Below, one piece after another: positions 22,116 to 32,267 of a stretch of 64,000 nucleotides of DNA. Below the pieces are notes generated by a model, which searched no databases, was not told the DNA's origin, and saw only the letters and a list, made by a program, of their open reading frames with translations. A program made the translations under genes and the position numbers. Positions within the stretch are counted from its first letter, which is position 1; every line of letters begins with the position of its first letter. This stretch comes from Mesodorylaimus sp. YZB2_4. Taxonomy: Eukaryota > Nematoda > Enoplea > Dorylaimida > Dorylaimidae. The stretch lies in the NCBI GenBank assembly GCA_030248295.1, contig JASANH010001537.1, positions 868,001 through 932,000 of the forward strand, read 5' to 3'.

Positions 22116-23411
22116 AATTTTTTGGTGCCCCTGTCAAAGTCAAGGTAAGTCAAATTCAAAAGCCGACGTCATTTGCATCACTAATCAGGACCGAAAATCT
22201 GGATCGATTTTAACTTTATCTTGGATCTTAAGACAAAATTAGGCTTGGTTTCCGCCATAATTAACTAACTAATTTTCGGAATATGATGATGATTGAAAGC
22301 TCGTTCAGCATTGTGTCAATGACTGAAACAATGTGGCATTTGTGTGCTCAAATCCGTACAGTATCTAGTGGCCAGAGTGTCATTCATCAACAGCCGTGCT
22401 GTTGCCAAGATGTACTCGCCAAACGACATAAAATCTTGAAGCTTAGAAGCGCATCAACCATATCATACATTGCATCCATGCCTAAAATAATGAAACCATG
22501 TCGGCTATAAATCTTTGAGACAATGCGCAGGCAGCAATTAAAATGACCGTCATCTCTGGCCTCTGGCACCTGAATTCTTCCACAAAAATTTATCGACTTT
22601 TTAGATTTTCTATAGGCGTCCGCAGTTCTGATTGGTCATGAGCTGTCTCAAATTTGTCTGATATTCGAGATAGATTATCAATGGCAGTCGAACTTGTGAG
22701 TTATATGTAATCAGGATCATGACTCAAAATCCGCCTGTACTGCACGTAGATTGTCACTTTAGAAGAAAAGCAATGCACGGCCAACAGGAAAACAAAAAGG
22801 GTCAGCGAAGACTCGACCATGGGTGCACCAGGAGCTGCACGATTCCAAAAAAACAGCATTCTTCTGAGGGATGCAAAAGAGTACGACACCCGGAGTTCCC
22901 AGGCGGTCTCCCATCCAAGTACTAACCGGGCCCGACGGTGCTTGACTTGGCAGATCTGACGGGATGCCGTATTTTCACCGTGGTATGGTCGTACCCATGC
23001 ATTGCATCAATTCTTGCATATTTAAAGTGGTTTTGTGCTCATCTGTCCATTCTTGGATTTGCAGTGATTTCTCCCTATAATGGTGTGTTTGAGTCAGGTA
23101 TGAGTGATTCCTCAGCAAAAACCGCACACACTGTCGTGACGTGGACATGCGTAATTGATTCACGAGACGAGCGAAACTTCAGAACGGTAAGCGGCGTTAC
23201 AGCAGGCTTTCTGGGACACTGGTCATACTTACTCTCAGTTTCGCCCACTTGGCGATGTGCTCATTGCAAGTCGCCGTACAATTTTGCCGAAACTGATAAC
23301 ACCCTTGTCGAACTCGCTCTCAATGTCTTGGGCTTTGCAAGGCCTCAAATGAGGAAAACTGCTCTTTTTGGTCTCACTCTAATCGTGCGTGAGATTCCCA
23401 GGTTAAACAGG
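22116..23411 (-). repeat. Partial inverted copy C of the large repeat unit
   Basis: The reverse complement of about 11612-12903, beginning TTTTTTGGTGCCCCTGTCAAAG and ending at the complement of the CCCTGTTTAACCTGGG block. It has a few substitutions relative to A and B. With B it forms a ~1.3 kb inverted repeat with a ~2.3 kb spacer. Confidence 0.85.
22879..22996 (-). rRNA. 5S rRNA gene, copy C
   Basis: The full 5S sequence is on the minus strand with the same internal promoter blocks as the plus-strand copies. The terminator T run appears as AAAAGA at 22875-22880 on the plus strand. Its orientation is opposite to copies A and B, which is not expected in a simple head-to-tail 5S array. Confidence 0.85.
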
Positions 23412-23948
23412 GGTACATAGCCGAACATCATCCGCAATATACACCGGTCCTTGTGGTCATTCATAGCACTAACTCTCTTCGTACCCCGTGCTTTCAAACT
23501 AACGAGCGGCGCGCTTACAGTACGCCTCTTCTACACAATCGCTCTCACAGATCATGCAGACCATGAGTGGGCACATTGGAGTGCAAGATTTTCATGAGCG
23601 GCTGTTATTTCAACTGCAAAACTGTTGGATGTGCTCTCATTTGCGCTCAATGTGACGCCGGCGCGATTAGGGCCGCCATTGACATATATGGATCAGCATA
23701 CATAGCATGGCCCGCTCTGTTACGAGTGTGCTAGGTAACTTTTTGCTAATTGTCTTATTGACTTTATTGCTTTGATGAGCTGCCGCAGGAAGTTTCAGGT
23801 TGGGTTTAGGGTCCTGCAAGCTAGCTGCTGCACATAGGGCCCATGTAGGAACTCGGAGCTCCAGACATTTTAATGGCAGAAATGTTGGTTCCTTTGTTTT
23901 CAGATCACCCTGCTTCGGGATAGTGTTCCAATGACCTAGGTTTTTCAC

Positions 23949-24040
23949 TGTCTGACCTGACCCTGACCTTGACCGACCCCTCAAAAAGTTGCTGACCTGA
24001 CCCTGTCCTTGACCAAACCAAAAAACTTTCTGACCTGACC
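23949..24040 (+). repeat. TGACCTGACCCTGACCTTGACC tract
   Basis: Degenerate 6-7 base motif repeats broken by A/T-rich spacers (CAAAAAGTT, AAAAAACTTTC). It is the reverse-complement form of the tract at 9003-9125, including similarly placed spacers, so the two are copies of one sequence and not independent microsatellites. Confidence 0.65.
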
Positions 24041-25888
24041 GCTGAGCTGCTAAGAATTGTATATTTTCTGGCTCTGACTTCGACATTGATCTAACAAAAA
24101 ATTTTGTTTATAATCGGCACCAGCAACAAAGCTTCTCTGTGTTTGCAATTTTACCAAGAAATTTTACTACAGCTCACAATTTCCTGGCATTACGTGATTC
24201 GTTTCTGAATAATTTCACTATGTCTAACGAGGCCGCCTTGGCTAAAGCAGGCTGGTCCACATTATATGATCTCTGAAAACGTGCCAAATTGGGTTTATTT
24301 TATAAGCTTTACCATGGGTTTTTAGTCTTTGGGAATCGTCGTTTCATGCACAAAATGTGACCATCCTGTTAGTGGGCGACTCTGTGAACCACATCATTTG
24401 GATTTTCCAAGTCATAATTTTGAGTCCTACATACAAACAGAGTTTTGTGTTTTCTGCGACTCTTTTGCGGGATTCCGTGCCGGGATCATGCTTGGCAATA
24501 ACTTGATCTCGCGTATGAGCCTTGATCAATTTTGTGTCTCTCCCTATCCTGTCAAGTGCATGTATTTGCTTGGGTAAGGATAGGATCATGCCTGTATGTA
24601 CGTATACGATTAGAGCAGGAGTGTCTGACCTTCAGTAGTCGAAACCTGATGAAACATCAACCCACGTGGTTGACGTGCCTTCGCTTCTCTACTGCCGTCC
24701 TCGACCACCAAGAGAGAGGCTGCCGCCTCCGCAGCCTGTGTGAAACTGGCCTCAAGGAAAGTCAGATATCGATCAGCACATACTACGCTACAAATCTGAA
24801 GCCCTGGATTCTTGCCCGTCGCGCTGTGCCTCTCGCGAGCATCTGAGAGGCCTTTCTGCAGAGGACAGTGCAATTTTGTTACAATATCAGTGTAAAATGT
24901 CAAATCTGCCAGATGCTGCATCAATTCGCCAGATTAATGAATTTTGCGATGACTATGCATTATAAGAATATGCGGAAAAGAAGTCTCCACAGATAAGTAT
25001 CGAATGTGATCGGTGAATAGAAGCAGAATGTCTGAATTTCATTGCCCTATCCTGTCCCTAAAAGTCATGTACGAGTAGCAGATTGGATGAGAAAACCAGC
25101 AAGATCGCCAGAAATGGCTCAAGGCTGACACGAACATCAAATGCGTCAAAAGCAAAAAAGAGAAGAACTGTCAGCTACTAGTCCTATTGGTTCACCTTCA
25201 AACGTGCGTATCATTCGTCCAAATTGTGTCAGAGTGGTCGTTTCGTCTCACGATCAGTAGGCCTAACCTGACCAGCTGTTTCTGGTACTTCAAGATTATG
25301 GCATCGTCAGTCACTCATGCCTTAATGGAATGTGTGCACTTTTGGTCATCATTCGCTACTCAGTGCATGTACACATCGCAGTCATTAGATTAATCGTTCG
25401 ATGCCAGTTTTTAGAGCAAACAGAAGATCGTATTCGGAATCGACAAAGGCCCAGCCTCAAGAAGAGATTTTGCCTTCAAGCCGGATTTCCGTAGACATTC
25501 ATTAGTCGCCATGATTTATTGGTGGTCTATGATCGATTCAAGAAGAAAACCTCATGAAGATGGACAAGCCGTCCACCATGTCAAGTCAATCACAAGAGCT
25601 GATGGTCATGATCTTAGTCAATCCGCCTGTATAGTATGGGGGTCGATATTTGATAAACAGAATCTGTAAGTAATTTGTTTGTTTGGCACTACAGCCCAAG
25701 GCTGACGCTTATGTTTTGGTCGCAGATTCGCTCTGTTGATTTTGTGTATCTGTTTCTTGTTTTTTTTGTCAAGAAGATAGGACCGCAAGGGTTATATAAG
25801 TACGCGCTGTACAGTATTGATAGGTATTACAGAGCCAAGCTCTAGTGTTCTTGCCTTCTTTTGTGGTAGTGGTGCCCTCTGAAAATAA

Positions 25889-26227
25889 GGGTGTGGCTAT
25901 TAGGGGTGCCCATAGTTTTGTGCTCATTTGATGCATGTGTTTTGGAGTTGGGTGTGGGTCGCCAGTTCGAGGGCCTTGTCCAAGGACAGATCCAGATCAG
26001 CTTATCAGAAACGTCAGTTCCGCCGAGGCTCGGTAGCCCAAGGCTAAGGTAGTCCATCCAGTCAAGGGCCCGACGTGAGGGCCAAGTTCCTTGCTGAGGT
26101 AGCCCGAAGGCCAAGAAGACCTCAGTAATAGGAGCGACTTCCTTGTGCCGACGAGAGTTCTAATGACTGGTGGACAGTGGAAGTCCACAATCGTGGGCAA
26201 GATAGCCATGTAAGGGTGTGGCTATTG
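25889..26227 (+). repeat. 15-base direct repeat AAGGGTGTGGCTATT bounding ~310 bp
   Basis: AAGGGTGTGGCTATT occurs at about 25889 and 26213. The bounded segment is GC-richer than its flanks and has repeated GTAGCCC(A/G)AGGC(T/C)AAG words. It could be a short inserted element with a target-site duplication, but no transposon termini are obvious. Confidence 0.35.
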
Positions 26228-27560
26228 GAATTATGACCTGCAGTCATCATAGATGGCTAGTCTTCCTGTTCGTTCGATCCAAGTCAACCCCCCTGTGTTT
26301 TTTTTCGAACTGGTGTCCCCAGACGGCCAAGCTGTCCTAGCCTGTCTGGCTCATTTCCGCCCATCCCCTTTGTCTGCATGCCCAGCGCGGGGTGCCCTGT
26401 CTGGATTGGTGTGCAGTGGGGCCATCCATAAAGGTCGACCGCACGAAATCTCGATTTTGACTTCCCCCCCCCCCCAATAAAAAATGATCGACCACTTCAG
26501 CCATACCCCCCTCCTTCGTGAAATGTTTCATCTTATGCTTTCTCGAGCTTGACAAGGTGCCCTCTTCTTGACAAATCTTATTTTGACAAATCTGAAGACA
26601 AATCTTATTTTGATTCATGGAGCGGATTTTGTGAAAGCCTTCATGAAACTTTTCCCACAACTTTTCCCCATATTTTTAAAAAGTTTTGCGGGTTTGGCTG
26701 CGCCGGCCCATTTCTCCATGGGACTTCCAATCATATTAGCTGGCCAGCAGTCATGATATGATAAGCGAGACTGTGAGGTGACTAGGGATAGGTTGAATTC
26801 CCAATCCCGTTCCCGATCCTGATCCAGACATTTAGGCATCGGGATTTTGCTAACAATATGCATAAGCATGGCACACTCTGATCCATCATATCTGTGATAA
26901 AGCAGTAGCGATGAAGAGGCAACAGCAACATCGGCTCAAATCGATAATGATAGCAACACTGATTTTACTTAGCCTAGAATGACCTTGCTGGACGCGTATC
27001 GAAACTACGAATGTATTCATCAATTTCGGCCTACTTAAGAATGACTGAAACTCGACCTGATAAAAAGCTTAAAAACCTGGATGACTGGAGTGTGCTTTGG
27101 CGCGAATCCGAATCAACATAGCTCATCACATATCACTACTCTACACATCATCTTCATGCTATTAGGGGATAGCAGGGCGTTTTTGCTTGCGAGGAACAAT
27201 GTACGTACAGTTCGTGAATGTATCCGCCCGACCCGTCATGCGCTTATGGAACTCTTGCCCAATTCACCTTCACCTATGAGCAGTCATCAGCGTAGGAATC
27301 GTCCTGCAATAACTGCGTGGCTCCTTGTCAAGAAATTATGACAGTCTTCAAAAAAAGACGCATTCGGATGGAAGCAAAATTTTGGAGATTAATGTTAGCA
27401 GGGGGGGGGGGGGATTTCTGCACGCAAAAAAACGAGCACTGCTTCAAGCTGGAGAAAAAACCACAGCCAGTTCCTGCTTTACACTCCCGTCACAGCACTC
27501 TGCTTGGACTGAATATCTATACGTCTTGTTCAGTCAGCTTCGCCAACGGCTGATGCAGAC

Positions 27561-28700
27561 ATGGCTGATCACCATCAGTGGCTTGTGGTGGTTGTAATCA
27601 CCTCATCGATAATCGCCGGATTCGTCTCGCTGAAATGCCCGGGCGGCACGGACGTGTTTGAGTACAGCCCGAATAGATGCGTTGTTGTCAAGCGGCATGA
27701 TTTATCGATAAGCAGCATGGAGTACGAGCGAAAGCTATGTCAGTATTTGAACGAAGGTCAACACAAATGGCATCTACCAAAATTGGATACGGTTGAGAAA
27801 CATATGCAACTGACGACAGTTTTTGAAAAGTTTCGAGCGAATAAATCGATCCCTGGTCATTACATTCTGTGGCTGGGACTATCTCGAGATTCGGCGACCA
27901 TCGAAGAGGGTATTAACTTGACCCTTTGGAGAGACTTTTCAAAATGGCGGTGGCACGTGGACAATAGCTCGTTGGGCAGTGGTTCGTGGTCAGCTTGGTT
28001 TACAGATGAACCAGGCAACTCGAATTTCATTAAGGTATTCAAGGTCAGACCTAATCTTACCAATCTGGATGCACACATGGAATATTGTGTAGTCGCAATA
28101 ATAGTGAATGGCAATCCGTATTGGGTTGACATGGCATGCATCTATGATCGACGCCACTTTTCAACATTTCAAGGCGCTCATCTCTTGTCAATGGCGGCCT
28201 GTGAATCGGTGGCTGTGACTGAAGCAACAGTATCGACTATTCTGACTTCATCTACGATCAAATCTACTCTGCTAACATCACCGTCCTCTGAATCGAGCCC
28301 ATCATCATCGCCATCGTCACCTTCAGTTGCGCATCGGCCATCACCAACTGCAGCGAAAGTGTCCTCCTCGGCGTGGCAAGTATGGTTGATCGGCTCCTCA
28401 TGCTTTGCCGTTCTCATTATTTTATTTGCCGTCGTGTGCGCTGTGTATTGTACAAAAAAGCGTCGACAGCGATCCCCGCTGAAACGCCGTAAAAACAAGA
28501 AGAAATTGGGGTATCCAGAGGAAGGTGTCAGCATCTCACAGTCGATCAATAGCGTGATTGGAGGAAGCACGAGGACAAGGAGCTTCCCCACGTTGCCGAC
28601 TGACTCTGTCAGATCCAATTCAACAGCGACCGAATCGGACGCTCCTCAATATTTTGATCCCAAAAAAATTGTTGACAAATCTATTCGTGGCGCGAGATAA
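27561..28700 (+). CDS. Single-pass membrane C-type-lectin-like protein
   Basis: A 379-residue single-exon frame. Residues 8-25 are hydrophobic (VVVVITSSIIAGFVSL), a signal peptide. Residues about 27-200 form a C-type-lectin-like domain: paired Cys at the start (LKCPGG, SPNRCVVV), the WLGLS block, the long-loop SWSAWFTDEPGN segment, and closing CVVAI...YWVDMACIY. The classical EPN/QPD calcium site appears only as DEPGN, so sugar binding is uncertain. Residues 205-265 are a Ser/Thr/Pro stalk likely to be O-glycosylated. Residues 275-297 are a transmembrane helix, followed by a strongly basic stop-transfer (KKRRQRSPLKRRKNKKK) and a ~65-residue cytoplasmic tail with Ser-rich and Tyr-containing stretches. 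It could act as a cell-surface receptor or adhesion molecule. The lack of introns suggests a retrocopy or a lineage-specific family. Confidence 0.75.
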   Translation: MADHHQWLVVVVITSSIIAGFVSLKCPGGTDVFEYSPNRCVVVKRHDLSISSMEYERKLCQYLNEGQHKWHLPKLDTVEKHMQLTTVFEKFRANKSIPGHYILWLGLSRDSATIEEGINLTLWRDFSKWRWHVDNSSLGSGSWSAWFTDEPGNSNFIKVFKVRPNLTNLDAHMEYCVVAIIVNGNPYWVDMACIYDRRHFSTFQGAHLLSMAACESVAVTEATVSTILTSSTIKSTLLTSPSSESSPSSSPSSPSVAHRPSPTAAKVSSSAWQVWLIGSSCFAVLIILFAVVCAVYCTKKRRQRSPLKRRKNKKKLGYPEEGVSISQSINSVIGGSTRTRSFPTLPTDSVRSNSTATESDAPQYFDPKKIVDKSIRGAR

Positions 28701-29366
28701 AAGCGAAAGAAGCAGCCAGGAAAGAAGGCCAAGGCGAGGGTATGACAAGCTGGTGATTGACCCGAACTAATATGGTTTATGGACTCATTATCTTTGCTCC
28801 TTCTCTGCTGCCAGCTGGAGCCCTGCAGAGCGCCCTTTCGTGCAATGCAACTTGTATGAAGTGAAAGTGTCGTAGTTTTATGATTCCAAAGAAAGAAACA
28901 ACTGGGGAGAAGTGATCACTGAGAACACTAGATTTCAGCCCTTACCGAGGATACTAAAAAGCATGGCGTACACTTTTTTCGCCAAGTACAAGCGATTTTG
29001 GAATCGTCGTTTGAAATTTTCGCAGTGGTGCATCCGATTTAGGCGCCCAACTTTCAAGGAGGAAAGCCAGAGTTCCATCCATTCCATCAAGTTGGTAAAA
29101 CGTTCCATCCTGCAAAAATTTTTCTTGTCCAAACCTGGGTGCTTGGTAGTGAGAAATAAAGTCCCGCTTGTGATGGTGTTTTATGAAGAGTGACTGACAA
29201 TAACAGCGGGTTAGAGAGAACGGTTTGCGGAAGTATGAAATGCACAGTGTCATACGTTTCCTTCTGTCATATTATCTACACCAATTGGCGCGCTCAAGAG
29301 CCTCATCGGATGACAATGTAAAATCATTCAAGTGAGATATTGTACGAATGCACAAGAGGAGAATAT

Positions 29367-29868
29367 GCCCACGCTGACAAAACATGGCTAATCGTAAGAC
29401 TCACAAGAACTCTGCCAACGATAAGACCCTTTAAAGTTCGAGCACGAATTTCAGACAAGAATACTTATAAGAAATTTTAAGAATGACTGGATTTTTGAAA
29501 TGTCTTGTAAGAATGATTGTGAGAATTCATAAGATTCTTATCTATTTCTATGCCATTGCTCTTCACCCTATTGCATTATAACAGCGTTTCTGTCCAGCAA
29601 TCCGTATTTTACTTCCTGAATCCTCTCAACGCGTCGACTAGTCCTACTCGTGCTGTGAAAAGACACTTTTTGCATGCGAAGACTTATAAGAACTCTTATA
29701 AGTTCATGGCAAAAATCAAGGCAGCTGAAGCTCTTGTCAAGACTTGTCAGACTTCTTACGAGTCCCATGATATTCCTCTCATTGATACGTGAGGCCATAA
29801 GAAAACTGGATTTTTATAGGTTTTTTTCTTGGTCCTCATAAGTGTTGCCAAGAAGCGTCAGCGTGGGC
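29367..29868 (+). mobile_element. Possible MITE with GCCCACGCTGAC termini
   Basis: GCCCACGCTGAC at 29367-29378 is the exact inverse of GTCAGCGTGGGC at 29857-29868, with weaker inverted similarity further in. The ~500 bp interior is rich in TAAGA(A/C)T-type words and has no coding capacity. No target-site duplication is clear. Confidence 0.4.
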
Positions 29869-30424
29869 AACCTTTTGAGGACCAAGGTGTGAAGTGATAC
29901 CAGGCCCAGCATCGACCCAACACGGTTTTTGCACCGAACCGAACCTTACCGAACTTTTTCTCAAGTTTTACTGAACCCGAACCGAACCGACAGAACCGAA
30001 CCGAATTTCCTATGTTCACCCATATCTTACATCCTCCATAAAGTTATCATCGTCTATATCGGGTGTGTCATAAAGAATGACCCTCTAGTTTCGTCTTCTA
30101 TCAGCATATATGCACGTTATCGCAGTGGTCAGCTGTAAGCGGTAAGTTATCTGTTATCTGTTCCCATATACCTTTCTTCCACGTTTTTCGGCTACTGGCA
30201 ATACAATTTCCATACAAACGGAATGATTGACTGCACCTTTACCCAAAACGGTCAACTTTCGGAGGTCTTGACTTTTCATTTCTTTGTACAAGCAACTGTA
30301 CAATGTGAATCCACTAATGGACCACCTGATGCAGAATTGAATGATCTGTGTGCCTGTGCTAGTTAATGTAGCTTTTACAACGCGACTGCTTCTGAAAAAA
30401 CCTAGCCATTTCTGTGCCAGAATC

Positions 30425-30992
30425 GACCGAACCACCGGATTGGCGATTTTTACTGAACCAAACCGAACCGGCTTTTTTGGACCTAACCACCGAACCGAAC
30501 AAACAATTTTGAATTTCCTGTTTTGTTGGTGAAAATATGGTAATTTTGTTTGAGATTTCGTTTCAGCTATGAATTTCGCTGTCCCTTTTTCTTAATTATC
30601 TGGTTCTTTCTTCATTATCTTCAAAATTTTAATTCAAAAAGTGGTTAAAATGGATTGACTTCCAAATATTTCGAACATATCGGGTGCGCCATGAAGAATG
30701 ACCCTCACAGAAATGGCTAGTTTTCTTCGGAAGCAGTAGCGTCGCAAAACCTACACCAACTAGCATTTTCAAAATATTTGGAAGTCAATCCTTTTTATCC
30801 ACTTTTTAAATTGAAATTTTGAAGATAATACAGAAAGAACCAGATAATTAAGCCTCAAAGGGACAGCGAAATTCATAGGTGAAACTAAATCTCAAACAAA
30901 ATTACCATATTTTCACCAACAAAACAGGAAATTCAAAATTGTTTGTTCGGTTCGGTGGTTGGTTCAAAAAATCGCCAATCCGGTGGTTCGGT
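30425..30992 (+). repeat. Fold-back repeat with ~240 bp arms
   Basis: 30425-30670 and 30772-30992 are inverted copies. Outer ends read GACCGAACCACCGGATTGGC against GCCAATCCGGTGGTTCGGT; inner ends read GGATTGACTTCCAAATATT against AATATTTGGAAGTCAATCC. The ~100 bp loop contains GGGTGCGCCATGAAGAATGA, a word also found (TGTCAT variant) at 30060-30082. No coding sequence is seen. It is probably a non-autonomous DNA element or an inverted duplication. Confidence 0.8.
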
Positions 30993-31722
30993 GGTTCAGT
31001 CGTTGTTGGTACCAGGCACGCAGGCTGGTCCTGTTCGGTGGTTCAGTCCAAAGTGGGGTTGGACTCTGATCCCCACACCAAATATCAAGCGGAGGTAAAC
31101 GCAAACAACACTGCATATGCTGATAAAATTAATGACGCCAAATGGGGTCCGACACGATCCCAAACGCGTACATTGCTTTTTTGGATTGTAGGATTGCTTT
31201 GGACTTTGAAAGAGAGGTTTTGAACTGTGGGTGTGACTTATTTAACAGTCTCATAGTCATATGTAGTCATATTTTATGTACTGTAGCTGCAGATGCGCTC
31301 TTGGGAGTGTTTAAACAAAGAAAAAGCTTTTTTATCTTAGCCTGGTTTTTCCACGTCTCGTCAGCCTTACACCATCAGTTACATAAATTATCAGCAGCAA
31401 ATACGTACAACATATTCTGTTATCCAGGAACAGGTAATCATCGCGATATGGTATCTATCCAGGTTTCGAGTTGATAGATATCAGTGTGACAAAATAATGA
31501 ATATATTGGATTCGTACGATTAGACTCCACAGTGGTGCAGTGCTCGCTTACAATTAGGAGCGAGAGCCTAGGCCCAACTGAGGACCAATCCCAGCCAGTC
31601 GTGGAGGTCAGTCTTAGGCAGAAACCCAGATCTTGCACACCAGTCTGCAATGACAGCCTATAGTCTAATCGTGGGGAGAGACGAGAGCCAAACGAGTGGA
31701 CATCTCAGCGGTTAGACTGAGC

Positions 31723-32018
31723 GCCATCGTCTGAGGAAGCAAAGTCTAAGTGACAAACTCTGCAGGGGTTTCTAAAAACCAAACGAGTAAAAAGGGACAT
31801 CTCAGCGGTTACCCCCGCCCTAAAATTGCCCTAAACCACTTCCAGAAAAAAAATCAAAGAAGGCCCTTTGAAAAAAGTGCCTGCCAGACACCTAACATAT
31901 TCAACAAGCCGACAAAACCAACACAAAGGCCCCAACAACCCCCCCCCCACCCCCCCCCCCCCAAAAAACCCCCCCATCGTCTGAGGAAGCAAAGTCTAAG
32001 TGACAAACTCTGCAGGGT
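31723..32018 (+). repeat. 44-bp direct repeat around a C-rich tract
   Basis: CATCGTCTGAGGAAGCAAAG and the following bases through CTCTGCAGGG occur at 31723-31766 and 31975-32018. GACATCTCAGCGGTTA is likewise duplicated (31699 and 31797). Between them lies a C/A-rich tract with runs of up to 12 C. A tandem duplication or an assembly error at the C tract would explain it. Confidence 0.7.
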
Positions 32019-32267
32019 CATTGCCCTAAAAACTGTCATGACAGCTAAATTGCCCCAGATCTAGGGCCATTGCCCTGCGCATCGCAACGCTAAACCTTAC
32101 ACGCTTGACATACATAAGACAGGTCGAAATCGACAATGTTAGCATGGTTCCTATTTGGGAGACGCGAATTACTGACAGATCACGAGCCAACGACATGAAC
32201 CTAATTCGTTAAAACAAAAGCGTCTGGGAAGTACAAACGGAAAAATATAAAACGACCAATCCTCCTT

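Larger units (their letters stand above)
23412..27560. other. Intergenic, no gene recognised
   Basis: Only short frames without domain features. It contains a TGACCTGACC tract (23949-24040), a possible short insertion bounded by 15-base direct repeats (25889-26227), C and G homopolymers (26464-26475, 27401-27413) and a diverged relative of the 13.2-13.7 kb repeat at 26780-27075. Confidence 0.5.
28701..32267. other. Intergenic, repeat-rich
   Basis: No gene recognised. It holds a possible short terminal-inverted-repeat element (29367-29868), CCGAACC tracts, a fold-back repeat (30425-30992) and a duplicated 44-bp block around a C-rich tract (31723-32018). Confidence 0.5.

Noticed and set aside
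31690-31740. tRNA-like A box in a CAGCGGTTAGACTG sequence
   Set aside because: No B box or cloverleaf could be drawn; it is part of a local duplication.
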